Below, piece after piece: positions 32,902 through 41,747 of a DNA stretch of 48,788 nt. The stretch is taken from positions 1 through 48,788 of the forward strand of contig JAEYOW010000032.1 in NCBI GenBank assembly GCA_023411375.1, written 5' to 3'. The translations under genes and the position numbers were made by a program. The notes under the pieces are model-generated. The model was not told where the DNA came from, made no database searches, and worked only from the letters and a program-made list of their open reading frames with translations. Origin of the DNA: Bacillota bacterium. Lineage in GTDB: Bacteria; Bacillota; Clostridia; Christensenellales; Aristaeellaceae. Each line of letters starts with the position of its first letter. The first letter of the stretch is position 1.

Positions 32902-34983
32902 ATGGAACCCGGGCTTTCCCTCATGTACATCATCTCCCTGTTTTCCGTCCTGATTGCCTTTGCCTTCGCGGCATACCTCTTCGTGTGGGTCAAGCGCCAG
33001 AAGAGCGACAACGCTACCATCAACGAGGTCGCCTCGCTCATCAAGGCGGGCGCGAATACCTTCATGCGCAAGGAGTACCGCATTCTGGGCATCTTTGCGG
33101 GCGTAGTCGCCCTGCTGATCTTCCTCCTGCTGCCCTCGCCGGTTTGGAAGGGTAATATCAGCGCGAACATTTCCATGGCGGTGGCCTATATCGCCGGTAC
33201 GGTGCTATCTGCCATCGCGGGCAAAATCGGCATTGTCGTAGCGACGGCGGCCAACGCGCGGGCTGCTGTGGGCGCGAAGGATGGTATTAAGCCAGCGTTT
33301 TTGATCGGCTTCCGTGGCGGCGCGGTGATGGGCCTCGCGGTGGTGGGCTTCAGCCTGCTGGGCGTTTCCGCCGTGCTGTACGCGGTTGGCGATTCCACCA
33401 TTTTGCTTGGCTTCAGCTTCGGCGCAAGCTCGCTGGCGCTGTTTGCCAAGGCTGGCGGCGGAATCTTTACCAAGACGGCCGACGTGAGCGCCGACCTGAC
33501 AGGCAAGGTTGAATTGGGCATCCCCGAGGACGACCCGCGCAACCCCGCGGTAATTGCGGACAACGTCGGCGATAACGTTGGCGACGTGGCCGGCATGGGC
33601 GCTGACCTGTTCGACAGCAATGTAGCCGCCATGACCTCCGCGCTGGTGATCGCGCAGTCCCTCGGCGGCGGCATCAACATTTCGATGGTGTTTTGTTACG
33701 CCGCGCTGGGCCTGATCGCATCCATTATCGGTATCGCGACGGCGCGTATCGGCAAGGATGGCAACCCCACACGCGCGCTGAACTCCTCCACCTATGTGAC
33801 GACCGGGCTGTTTATTGTGCTGACCGCGCTGGCAACCCTGGTCTTCAAGGGCTTTGAGTGGCGGGTATGGGGCGCCTCCACCGTTGGCCTGCTGGTGGGC
33901 GTGATCATCGGTATCACAACGGACTATTTCACCGACGACAGCAAGCCGATCGTCCGCCGCGTGGCCAAGGCCTCCCGCTCCGGTTCGGCGTTTACGGTTC
34001 TTTCCGGTGTTTCCTATGGCTTTATTTCGGCGCTGCCCGCGATGATCGGCATTGCGGTTTCCGCGCTGTTTGCCTATAACCTCTGCGCGCCGCTTGGCGA
34101 TGGCTACGCGATGTTTGGTATTTCCATGGCGGCGGTCGGCATGCTCTCCATTGTTGGCATGATCATTTCCAACGACGCGTACGGACCCATCGTGGATAAC
34201 GCCAGGGGCCTTGCCGAAATGGGTGGCTTGGGCGAGGACACCATCCGCACTGCGGACGAACTGGATAGCGCCGGCAACACCGTAAAGGCGGTTACCAAGG
34301 GCTTCGCTATCGGCGCTTCCGGCCTGACGGTCATCTCGCTGCTGGGCGCGTACCTCTCGGAGGTTAACGCCGCGCTGGCGCAGGCCGGTAAGGCGCTGCT
34401 GACCGGCTTTGACGTTATGAACCCCACCGTATTCTTCGGAATTTTGATTGGCGCAGCCGTTCCCGCCGTGTTCTCCGCGATGCTGATGCTGGGCGTGGAT
34501 AAAAACGCGCAGCGCATGGTCAGCGAGATTCATAGGCAGTTCAATGAGATTCCCGGCCTTCGCGAAGGCCGCAAGGGCGTGAAGCCCGAATATGACCGCT
34601 GCATTGATATTGCGACCAAGGGCGCGCTGATGGAGTTGATTCCCGCCGGGTTGATGACCATTATCGCGACGCTGCTCGTCGGCTTTATCGGCGGCCCCAG
34701 CGCCATCGGCGGCTTCCTGCTGGGCAATATCGTCAGCGGCCTGCTGCTTGCGTTGTTTATGTCCAACGCCGGCGGCCTGTGGGACAACGCAAAGAAATAC
34801 ATCGAGGCGGGCAACGAAGGCGGAAAGGGCTCCGACGCGCATAAGGCCGCCGTTGTAGGCGATACGGTCGGCGATCCGTTCAAGGATACCGCCGGACCCT
34901 CCATCAACACGCAGATTACGGTTGTCGCGCTCGTTTCCTCGCTGATGTCGGCGCTGTTCGCGGCGTTCTCGCTTCTGGGCTGA
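32902..34983 (+). CDS. hppA: Membrane-bound ion-pumping pyrophosphatase
   Basis: Splits pyrophosphate and pumps ions across the membrane. The 693-residue protein has about 16 helices and the catalytic motifs DVSADLTGKVE, DDPRNPAVIADNVGDNVGDVAG and the late DTVGDPFKDTAGPSIN. In GNTVKAVTKGFAIG, Lys462 occupies the position that is Ala in K+-dependent and Lys in K+-independent pumps, so this is predicted to be a K+-independent, probably proton-pumping enzyme. ATG 32902 is preferred; TTG 32890 and GTG 32893 are nearer the weak AAAGG site. A small membrane protein gene follows. Confidence 0.95.
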   Translation: MEPGLSLMYIISLFSVLIAFAFAAYLFVWVKRQKSDNATINEVASLIKAGANTFMRKEYRILGIFAGVVALLIFLLLPSPVWKGNISANISMAVAYIAGTVLSAIAGKIGIVVATAANARAAVGAKDGIKPAFLIGFRGGAVMGLAVVGFSLLGVSAVLYAVGDSTILLGFSFGASSLALFAKAGGGIFTKTADVSADLTGKVELGIPEDDPRNPAVIADNVGDNVGDVAGMGADLFDSNVAAMTSALVIAQSLGGGINISMVFCYAALGLIASIIGIATARIGKDGNPTRALNSSTYVTTGLFIVLTALATLVFKGFEWRVWGASTVGLLVGVIIGITTDYFTDDSKPIVRRVAKASRSGSAFTVLSGVSYGFISALPAMIGIAVSALFAYNLCAPLGDGYAMFGISMAAVGMLSIVGMIISNDAYGPIVDNARGLAEMGGLGEDTIRTADELDSAGNTVKAVTKGFAIGASGLTVISLLGAYLSEVNAALAQAGKALLTGFDVMNPTVFFGILIGAAVPAVFSAMLMLGVDKNAQRMVSEIHRQFNEIPGLREGRKGVKPEYDRCIDIATKGALMELIPAGLMTIIATLLVGFIGGPSAIGGFLLGNIVSGLLLALFMSNAGGLWDNAKKYIEAGNEGGKGSDAHKAAVVGDTVGDPFKDTAGPSINTQITVVALVSSLMSALFAAFSLLG

Positions 34984-35046
34984 GAAAAGCGGGTCAAGCG
35001 CGCCTGAAACATCGTTTATTTCATCGGGAGAGGAGGGGGATAGGCA

Positions 35047-35178
35047 ATGCTCGAAACCATCGTCGTTGTCGCCGTCGTCGCCATTACGGCCGCTTTTCTG
35101 ATCTTCAGCCTGTTTGAAGACAGCATCCTCAATGCGCTGAGCAAGAAGAAAAAGAAAGACGACTCCTGCTCGCAGTAA
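35047..35178 (+). CDS. Small single-helix membrane protein after hppA
   Basis: A 43-residue protein with one membrane helix (about residues 4-23) and a Lys-rich, Cys-ending tail (SKKKKKDDSCSQ). A strong GGAGAGGAGGGG site lies 5-12 bases before ATG 35047, 64 bases after hppA, and a terminator follows. I do not know the family. The strong ribosome site and position suggest a small subunit or stabiliser of the pyrophosphatase, which is inference. Confidence 0.65.
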   Translation: MLETIVVVAVVAITAAFLIFSLFEDSILNALSKKKKKDDSCSQ

Positions 35179-35260
35179 CGATGAAATGGACGAATGGAGA
35201 GCGCGCCACAGGCTGATATATGCTGCGCGCGTTCACAAGGACGCTAAAACGTAAAAATAG

Positions 35261-35296
35261 GCCGCGCCAGGGAGGAAAATCCCCGGCGCGGCTTTT
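35261..35296 (+). terminator. Rho-independent terminator after the hppA unit
   Basis: GCCGCGCCAGGG pairs with CCCCGGCGCGGC (small bulge) and is followed by TTTT at about 35293-35296. Confidence 0.8.
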
Positions 35297-35320
35297 GCCT
35301 GTTGACATGGAAATACATAG

Positions 35321-35355
35321 AAGGTGGGCGGAACGCTATACTGTCCGCCCACCTT
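35321..35355 (-). terminator. Strong hairpin after the HAD gene, possible minus-strand terminator
   Basis: Perfect 12-base arms (AAGGTGGGCGGA / TCCGCCCACCTT) with an 11-base loop lie 32 bases past the HAD stop. The T run on the minus strand is weak, so termination may be imperfect. Confidence 0.45.
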
Positions 35356-35386
35356 ACAGGTTGCGCAAATACTCCTTGTCATTATC

Positions 35387-36022
35387 CTAAAAGCCTAATG
35401 TATCCAGCGGAAGCCCGCTAAGCTCCCGCATGGAGGAAACGCGCATCTCAACCCTCAGGGCCGGGTAGAAGCCGTCGGGGTCGAACAAAATGCCGCTCAT
35501 GCCGGCATTGTGTCCCGCGTCGATGTCGATATCCCGGTCGCCAACCATGGCGGCCTCCTCCGGACGCACGCCGTTGCGCGCCATCATTGCCAGCAGCGCG
35601 TCGGGCGCGGGTTTGTCGGGAAAGCCGTCCGTGCGCGTAACCGCGTCTGCAAAATACCGGTACAGCCCATCCCGTTGAAGCTGTTCAACAGCGCGTGTAT
35701 CACGGTGCGTATAAAGGTAATGACGGATACCGGCATCGTGCAGCCGCCGCAGGCAGCTTTCAAGGCCGGCATATGGCAAGAACCCCATTTGCGCGTCATG
35801 ATATTTGTGGAAGGCCTCCATTACGGCCTGAACGTCCAGCCCGTTTTTGTCGGCGTAATAACAGGCCGCGCGATAGACGGACACCTTCAGCAGCCCAAGC
35901 GCTTCAGCGGGAGGCGCGGCAATGGAAAACTCCCGCAGCGCGTCCTGAAGGGCACGCGTAATCTGCGGGTAGGTGTCGTACAATGTGCCGTCAAAATCCC
36001 AAAACAAGTGCCGGATAGCCAT
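35387..36022 (-). CDS. HAD-family phosphatase
   Basis: A 211-residue HAD hydrolase of the phosphoglycolate phosphatase-like group. Motif I is FWDFDGTLYDT (nucleophile first Asp), motif II is YTHRDTR, motif III Lys is in DGFPDKPAPD and motif IV is MVGDRDIDIDAG. The helical cap lies between motif I and II. The gene starts 5 bases after the CorC-like gene stop. The substrate is a small phosphate ester that sequence does not identify. Confidence 0.9.
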   Translation of the reverse strand: MAIRHLFWDFDGTLYDTYPQITRALQDALREFSIAAPPAEALGLLKVSVYRAACYYADKNGLDVQAVMEAFHKYHDAQMGFLPYAGLESCLRRLHDAGIRHYLYTHRDTRAVEQLQRDGLYRYFADAVTRTDGFPDKPAPDALLAMMARNGVRPEEAAMVGDRDIDIDAGHNAGMSGILFDPDGFYPALRVEMRVSSMRELSGLPLDTLGF

Positions 36023-36027
36023 ACCAA

Positions 36028-37464
36028 TCAGCTTTCGCCGCGGCCGCTGTCCGCGCTGTCGGAACGGGCGGCCCTGAAATCCTTGCTGGGTTTACCGTCC
36101 GTCTTTTTGCCGTCGCTCTTTTCGGAGTCCTCCACCGGGCTTTGTTCAGGGGGCTCTACCTTGCTGATGAGAGCCTTTTCCACGCGGTGGTCGCAGATGC
36201 TTTCCACCTGAATATGCAGGCCGCACATGGTAACGGCAGGAGTGCTGCCGTCCTCGGGAATGCTTGGGAAGGTGCTGAACACCATGCCGCTAAGGGTGTC
36301 AAATTCCTCATCGAGCGGCAGGTTGATATCAAGAGCGTCCGCAAGGGTTTCCAGATCAACGGTGCCGGTAACGCGCCACAGGTTTTCCCCAAGCTTTTCA
36401 ATTTCATTATCCTCATTGGGGTCAAACTCGTCGTAAATATTGCCGACGATTTCCTCCAGCAGGTCCTCCATCGTCACGATGCCGCTCATGCCGCCATACT
36501 CGTCCACAACGACGGCAAGGTGGATTTTCTGCTTTTGCATATTGTTAAAAAGCGTATCGGCGGGCACGGTCTCAGGCACCAGGTAGGCCATGCGCAGCAG
36601 GTCGCGTAAGGCTTTTGGATGCTGGCTTTGCGCGTTCAGCAGAAAATCCCGCGTATTGAGCACGCCGATAATGTCGTCAATATCGCTGTCGTATACGGGG
36701 AAACGGCTCAGGCCGCTTTCGCGGATGGTTTTGATGATTTCTTCAAAGCTGTCGTCCACATGCAGCGCCACCACGTCCATTCGGTGCACCATAACATCCG
36801 CGGCCGTGGTGTTGTTAAACTCGAAAATGTTTTCAATCATTGCGCGTTCATCCTGCTCGATCGCGCCGCTTTCACTGCCGATGTCCACCATCATCCGAAT
36901 CTCTTCCTCTGTTACATCGTCGGAAGATTCGTTGGGGTTGATACGGAACAGGCGGAGTACGCCGTTGGTGCTGACGGTGAGGAGCCAAACAAGCGGCTTA
37001 AAAGCTTTGGAGACAAAGCCGATTGTACCGCAGGCGAAGCGGGCGACCTTCTCGGGGTTTTGAAGGGCGATACGCTTTGGTACCAGTTCGCCCAGCACAA
37101 TCATGAAATAGCTCAAAATCAGAGTGATGAGAATAACGCAAACGGTATTGAGCGCCGCGGGCGAGAGCAGCGTAAAGCCGGCGTTTAACAGAGCGCTGGC
37201 CAAAATCGACGCAAAATGATCCGCCGCGAAAGCGCTGGCGAGAAAGCCGCTTAATGTAATACAAACCTGAATGGTGGAAAGAAACCGCGTGGGCGATTCC
37301 ACCATCTTCAGCATTTGAACGGCTTTCTTATCGCCGTCCTCGGCCTGTCTGCGGATTTTGTTCTCGTTCATGGAGACCACCGCCGTCTCTGTGGCGGCGA
37401 AGAACGCGTTGATGAGAATGAGCAGCAGCTGTACCAGAAACTGACTACCTATGGGGTCGTCCAA
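36028..37464 (-). CDS. CorC/HlyC-type CNNM transporter-like protein
   Basis: A 478-residue membrane protein of the CNNM/CorB group, linked to Mg2+ (or Co2+) efflux. It has the DUF21 membrane domain (LILINAFFAATETAVVSMNENKIRRQAEDG), a CBS-domain pair (MVHRMDVVALHVDDSFEEII and later LVPETVPADTLFNNMQ) and the C-terminal CorC_HlyC domain (WRVTGTVDLETLADAL). The last 40 residues are a charged disordered tail. The start is the TTG at 37464, because AAGGAGG lies 8 bases before it and DUF21 begins just after; upstream ATG starts would add an unrelated segment. Confidence 0.9.
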   Translation of the reverse strand: MDDPIGSQFLVQLLLILINAFFAATETAVVSMNENKIRRQAEDGDKKAVQMLKMVESPTRFLSTIQVCITLSGFLASAFAADHFASILASALLNAGFTLLSPAALNTVCVILITLILSYFMIVLGELVPKRIALQNPEKVARFACGTIGFVSKAFKPLVWLLTVSTNGVLRLFRINPNESSDDVTEEEIRMMVDIGSESGAIEQDERAMIENIFEFNNTTAADVMVHRMDVVALHVDDSFEEIIKTIRESGLSRFPVYDSDIDDIIGVLNTRDFLLNAQSQHPKALRDLLRMAYLVPETVPADTLFNNMQKQKIHLAVVVDEYGGMSGIVTMEDLLEEIVGNIYDEFDPNEDNEIEKLGENLWRVTGTVDLETLADALDINLPLDEEFDTLSGMVFSTFPSIPEDGSTPAVTMCGLHIQVESICDHRVEKALISKVEPPEQSPVEDSEKSDGKKTDGKPSKDFRAARSDSADSGRGES

Positions 37465-37617
37465 GGAAATGCCCTCCTTATCGTTGTGCAACCTTTTGTT
37501 GCATGATATATGATTATAGCATAAAGAATTTGAAAATGCATCCACTTTTTATGAACGGAGTGTAAAATGGGAGATCAGAAGTGTTGCTGTGACGGCGCAA
37601 GAATGTGCGAACCCGTT

Positions 37618-38637
37618 TTATTCCCGCGGCGCGGCGACGCTTTCACGCTCAACCAGCGCGACGCTCAATTCGGTTTTCAGGTAGCAATCCCCGGCGGCCG
37701 CCAGATGAAGCAGCGTGCGAACAGCCGCGACGCCCATTTCCCGCCTGAAAACCCGAACCGTGGAAAGCGCGGGTCGACAAAACTGGCAGATGGAAATATC
37801 ATCCATTCCAATAAGCGACACGTCTTTCGGCACCTGAATACCATGTTCGGAAAACGCGCGCATGCAGCCGACGGCGATGATGTCGTTGCCCGCAAAAAAT
37901 GCCGTGGGCAGCGGACGGTTTTGATTCAGCAGCCCGCACATATCCTGATACGCGCCCTCCAGCGTAGGGGTTACGCGCCAGAAGCTGTCCTCGGTGAAAG
38001 CCAGGCCGTTTTCAGCCATCGCGGCTTCATAACCCTTACGGCGGTACCGCATGTTGCTAAACGTAACCTTGCTCGTGATGTGGCCGATATTGCGATGCCC
38101 GGCGGCATACAGGGCGTGGGTCGCGCTATAGCCCGCCTCGTAGTTGTTCATCACTACGGAATGAACTTTTTCATGCCGGAATAGGTTATCCAGCGCAAGC
38201 AACGGCGATACGCAGGGATCGAACAGCGCCAGATCCTCCGGATAAATCTCCGTGCTCAGCAACAAAATACCCGCGCACTCCTCCATGCAGATGGTACGGA
38301 TACGTTCGGAACAGTCGGCATCCAGGCCAATTTGTAAATGCGTTATTAAAAGCTCCAGCCCTTCGCGCTGGCATTCGCGCTCGATGGCCTCAATCAGCTC
38401 CATGAAAAACTGCGTGTCCATCACCACAAGGCCGTGCCGCTTTAAAATCACCAGGCGGACATAGCTCTTTTCGGCGCTTTTTAAGGCTTTGGAGGATAGA
38501 TACCCCATTTCCTCGGCCAACTGATGAATCAGGCGTGTATTCTCATCGCTTACCCCTGGCCTGCCGTTGAGCGCGTTGCTCACCGTCGCGGGGGATACGC
38601 CCGCCCGGGCCGCGATATCACGTACGCGCACTTTCAT
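37618..38637 (-). CDS. LacI family repressor, probable regulator of the sugar locus
   Basis: A 339-residue LacI-type repressor with the headpiece VRVRDIAARAGVSPATVSNALNGRPGVS, the hinge region and a sugar-binding domain. It lies 201 bases beyond the isomerase stop, in the same direction and separated by a terminator-like hairpin, so it has its own promoter (extended -10 at 38693-38701). It is the nearest regulator to the isomerase/kinase/transketolase genes and the likely controller of that operon. Confidence 0.9.
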   Translation of the reverse strand: MKVRVRDIAARAGVSPATVSNALNGRPGVSDENTRLIHQLAEEMGYLSSKALKSAEKSYVRLVILKRHGLVVMDTQFFMELIEAIERECQREGLELLITHLQIGLDADCSERIRTICMEECAGILLLSTEIYPEDLALFDPCVSPLLALDNLFRHEKVHSVVMNNYEAGYSATHALYAAGHRNIGHITSKVTFSNMRYRRKGYEAAMAENGLAFTEDSFWRVTPTLEGAYQDMCGLLNQNRPLPTAFFAGNDIIAVGCMRAFSEHGIQVPKDVSLIGMDDISICQFCRPALSTVRVFRREMGVAAVRTLLHLAAAGDCYLKTELSVALVERESVAAPRE

Positions 38638-38692
38638 TGCGGGGAAACACTCCTTTCAGTATGCCGGGGCTTTAAGGCCGCAAGCGTTTTTT

Positions 38693-38701
38693 ATTATACC
38701 A
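38693..38701 (-). promoter_or_regulatory. Extended -10 for the LacI gene
   Basis: On the minus strand TGGTATAAT gives an extended -10, 56 bases before the ATG. No good -35 is seen, which extended -10 promoters tolerate. Confidence 0.45.
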
Positions 38702-38774
38702 CAAAACTAAACAAAATAAATAGTAAGCTAACGTTTTTATAAACAGGTGAGCGCACCGCATGCGAACCCCATAA

Positions 38775-38835
38775 CACAAAGAGCCGGGAGGAAAGGCGCA
38801 GCAAATTCCGTCGGCCCTTCCTTCCCGGTTTTGTG
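38775..38835 (-). terminator. Terminator after the isomerase gene
   Basis: On the minus strand CACAAAACCGGGAAGGAA pairs imperfectly with a right arm ending in CCGGCTCTTTGTG, over a 20-base loop region. It lies 4 bases past the isomerase stop and before the LacI gene. The T run is short. Confidence 0.55.
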
Positions 38836-38838
38836 AAT

Positions 38839-40242
38839 TCAACCGTGCCGGTATACATCCCAGCCCATGTAGTTGCCCAGCGCTTCCTCCAGCACGTCCG
38901 CGCACGCGGCCTGCGTTAGCGCCACATGGTGCTCGTAGCCGTTTTTGGTTAGGTGCCGCATCAGGCCGTTCAAATCGGGAACCTCGCATACGGCCACGCC
39001 ACCGAAGGTTGGGAGGGGATCGTCCGTAAAACGGCCTTCGCCAAGATAGCACTTGATTTTGCCGTTCTTATCGTCGGTGGAGATTTTCAGATAGGTCATC
39101 GCTCCCGGGCGTACCCTGCCCTTGAGTGCGCCGAAACTGACATCCGTTCCCAGCGTCGTCGCCAGAATATCCAGATTGGCGATTTCGGGCGTTTCGGCAA
39201 ACGCGCACGCGGGATAATTGCTACAATGCACGTTAACGCACTTGTCGGGCTCGCCGCGGTAGTTGTTGTTCCAGTCCTGGTAAATCGGCGGAACGCCTCC
39301 GGCGCGCAGCAGCGCCAGCATGGATACCGCGCCCATCACGTCCGTCTCGCACGCACTGGGCATGCCCTTCTGGCCCATCATGCTCATGCACAGGCACATC
39401 GCGCAGCCATAGTTTGCCTCCACGCTGTCCCAGCACTGGATGGCGCTGGCGTCACAGTGGTGGTCGCGCATCCACTTCTCAATGGCGATGCACAGCCTGG
39501 CCTGCCTGAGTATCTTTTCATCGTCAATGCCGTCGGCCACCTTGCCATACGTCCTGATCTCAGCAGCCTTGGCCGTGATTTCAGCATCGTCGCTAAGGGC
39601 GGCGATATCGGCCATAATCTCGCTGAAATCCTCGGTTTCCACGGTAATGCCGCTTTGCTGGAGCAGCTTTTCGGAATAACGCACCGTGCGAAAAGGCATC
39701 ACGCGCGAGCCGATCTGCGCGATGCGCGCTGTGCGCATGGCACTGACTACCGCGCAGATTTTGGCAAAGCGCGCAACGTCAGCGTGGAATTCTTCGCCAT
39801 CCACGGGGCAGGTATGGCGCGCCGTCAGCGTGTACTTAATACCGTACTGGTAAAGGTTGTTGCACAGCGAAAGCTTGCCGCAGAACGCGTCGCGGCGGTT
39901 TTCAAGCTGGAGTTTGTCAAAATCGTCGTCACAGGCCTGAATCAGAATCGGACAATCGCAGCCGCTCCAGCGAACCGCGTCAGCAATGCCGGTTTCTTCG
40001 CCAAAGTTGGGCAGGCAGATAATGATGCCGTCCAACTCGTCGCGCCGGGCCTTAAACAGCGCGGCGCACTTTTTTGCCTCGTCGTAGGTCATGGTTTCGC
40101 CCATGAAGGTGGCGTCGGTAGAAAGGGTGACGGCCTCATGCCCCCATTCCTTGAGGGCTTTGAGAAGCTTTTCCCGCGCGGTAAGCACCAGATGGTCAGG
40201 AAAGAAACTACGGTTGCTGATTAATACGCCAAAGGTTGCCAT
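38839..40242 (-). CDS. L-fucose isomerase-like sugar isomerase
   Basis: A 467-residue protein of the FucI/AraA-like fold. It has an N-terminal Rossmann half (MATFGVLISNRSFFPD, then LDGIIICLPNFGEETGIADAV) and a catalytic C-terminal half with CWDSVEANYGCAMCLCMSMM, PSACETDVMGAVSMLALL and the late ALTQAACADVLEEALGNYMG. Glu and Asp in those motifs fit the metal-binding acid residues of FucI. It is the last gene of the operon; the kinase precedes it by 14 bases. The substrate is an aldose, perhaps a pentose such as D-apiose, inferred from its partners. Confidence 0.85.
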   Translation of the reverse strand: MATFGVLISNRSFFPDHLVLTAREKLLKALKEWGHEAVTLSTDATFMGETMTYDEAKKCAALFKARRDELDGIIICLPNFGEETGIADAVRWSGCDCPILIQACDDDFDKLQLENRRDAFCGKLSLCNNLYQYGIKYTLTARHTCPVDGEEFHADVARFAKICAVVSAMRTARIAQIGSRVMPFRTVRYSEKLLQQSGITVETEDFSEIMADIAALSDDAEITAKAAEIRTYGKVADGIDDEKILRQARLCIAIEKWMRDHHCDASAIQCWDSVEANYGCAMCLCMSMMGQKGMPSACETDVMGAVSMLALLRAGGVPPIYQDWNNNYRGEPDKCVNVHCSNYPACAFAETPEIANLDILATTLGTDVSFGALKGRVRPGAMTYLKISTDDKNGKIKCYLGEGRFTDDPLPTFGGVAVCEVPDLNGLMRHLTKNGYEHHVALTQAACADVLEEALGNYMGWDVYRHG

Positions 40243-40256
40243 AGGATAACCTCCTT

Positions 40257-41747
40257 TTAATTGCTTTCAATTATCTGTCGGCAGCGCTCAACGGCCGCAT
40301 GCCAGCCGTCAAGCGCGCTTTTGCGCGCGGCTTCCGACATTTGGGGCGCGTATACCGCGCCCGGGCGGCATGCGGCCGGGATAGCGTCGAGGCTTTCATA
40401 CACCCCGGCGCTGATGCCCGCCAAGTAGCCCGCGCCAAGGGCGCTCAGCTCGCTTTGCACGGAGCAGCGCACATTACAGTCAAGCAGGTCGGACTGAAAC
40501 TGCATCAGCAGCGCGTTTCGTGTCGGGCCGCCGTCTGCGCGCAGCTCGTGTAGCTTTTCGCCCGTATCCCGGCGCATGGCAAGGATGACGTCCGCGTCCT
40601 GATACGCCATGCTTTCCAGCGCGGCGCGCACGATGTGCGCTTTGGTGGTACCGCGGTTCATGCCGCATAGAAGCGCCTGCGCGCGGCTGTCGAAATACGG
40701 CGCGCCAAGCCCGGAAAACGCGGGTACCAGATACACGCCTCCCGTGTCCGCGACGCCCGCCGCCAGCGGCTCGACCGCCGCAATCCCGGGCACGAGGCCC
40801 ACCTCGTCGCGCAGCCAGCACAGCGTATCGCCGGAGCAGGTGACGTTGCCCTCCAGCACATAGCAGGTCTGACCGTTGAAACCGAACCCGACCGAGGCCG
40901 ACAGGCCGTTTGCGGAAAAAATGGGGGAGAGGCCGACGTTCATCATGACCGAGCTGCCTGTGCCGTACGTCGCCTTGACCATGCCGTCGCTCAGGCAGCC
41001 CTGCCCAAACAGTGCGGCATGGCTGTCGCCCATCACGCCGGTGATGGGGATGCCTTGAGGCAGTCCGGTTGCCATCGTAACCCCAAAATGACCATCGGAA
41101 AGAAGAATTTTTGGGAGACAGCCCTTATGAATCCCAAAAATGGAAAGAAGCTCATCGTCCCAGTCCAGAGAGGACAGCGCCATCAGCTGGGTGCGGCTGG
41201 CATTGCTGACGTCGGTCGCGAACGTCCGGCCTTCCGTCAGGCGGTATATCAGATAGCTGTCCACCGTTCCGGTGCATAGCCCGCCCGCGGCGGCGCGCCT
41301 TGCAAGCTCCGGTTGGGCAAGCAGCACGCTCGCGGCCTTCGCGGCGGGATAATAGGCCGACAGCGCCAGGCCGGTTTTTGCGCGCACGGTGTCGGCGTGA
41401 GTCTTTAGCCCGTTGCAGAAGTCCTCGGCCCGCACGTCCTGCCACACCACCGCACGGCATAGCGGCTCGCCTGTCTCACGGTCCCATAGCACGGTGGTCT
41501 CCCGCTGGTTGCTGATGGCAAGGGCCGCGATGGAGCCGGTGGGAAGCCCATCGGTCATTTCGGCCACGCCCTCGCGGACGTTTTGCCAGATCTCCGATGC
41601 GTCGTGCTCCACAAAGCCCGGATACGGATAAAACTGCTGATGATTTTTAGCGTACCGACGGACGATATCTCCATCCTGGTTCAGCAGGAATACCTTGCTG
41701 GCGGAGGTGCTTTGGTCGATGGCGACGACGTATTTTTTCATCCTCAT
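40257..41747 (-). CDS. FGGY family carbohydrate kinase
   Basis: A 496-residue sugar or polyol kinase close to glycerol kinase in pattern: YVVAIDQSTSASKVFLLNQDG (phosphate loop), QFYPYPGFVEHDASEIW, ISNQRETTVLWDRETGE, GVMGDSHAALFGQG, KATYGTGSSVMMNVG and the ATP-site ADGGPTRNALLMQFQSDLL. The motif HAAL in place of that of glycerol kinase and its location between isomerase and transketolase suggest it phosphorylates a keto-sugar. ATG 41747 overlaps the preceding stop as TGATG, so it is translationally coupled to the transketolase C subunit. Confidence 0.9.
   Translation of the reverse strand: MRMKKYVVAIDQSTSASKVFLLNQDGDIVRRYAKNHQQFYPYPGFVEHDASEIWQNVREGVAEMTDGLPTGSIAALAISNQRETTVLWDRETGEPLCRAVVWQDVRAEDFCNGLKTHADTVRAKTGLALSAYYPAAKAASVLLAQPELARRAAAGGLCTGTVDSYLIYRLTEGRTFATDVSNASRTQLMALSSLDWDDELLSIFGIHKGCLPKILLSDGHFGVTMATGLPQGIPITGVMGDSHAALFGQGCLSDGMVKATYGTGSSVMMNVGLSPIFSANGLSASVGFGFNGQTCYVLEGNVTCSGDTLCWLRDEVGLVPGIAAVEPLAAGVADTGGVYLVPAFSGLGAPYFDSRAQALLCGMNRGTTKAHIVRAALESMAYQDADVILAMRRDTGEKLHELRADGGPTRNALLMQFQSDLLDCNVRCSVQSELSALGAGYLAGISAGVYESLDAIPAACRPGAVYAPQMSEAARKSALDGWHAAVERCRQIIESN

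Noticed and set aside
33205..34842. 545-residue minus-strand frame opposite hppA
   Set aside because: Antisense shadow of the pyrophosphatase; the sequence is His/Arg/Gln-rich with no domain.
38953..40224. 423-residue plus-strand frame opposite the isomerase
   Set aside because: Antisense shadow of the FucI-like isomerase, which has the family motifs; no ribosome site or promoter.
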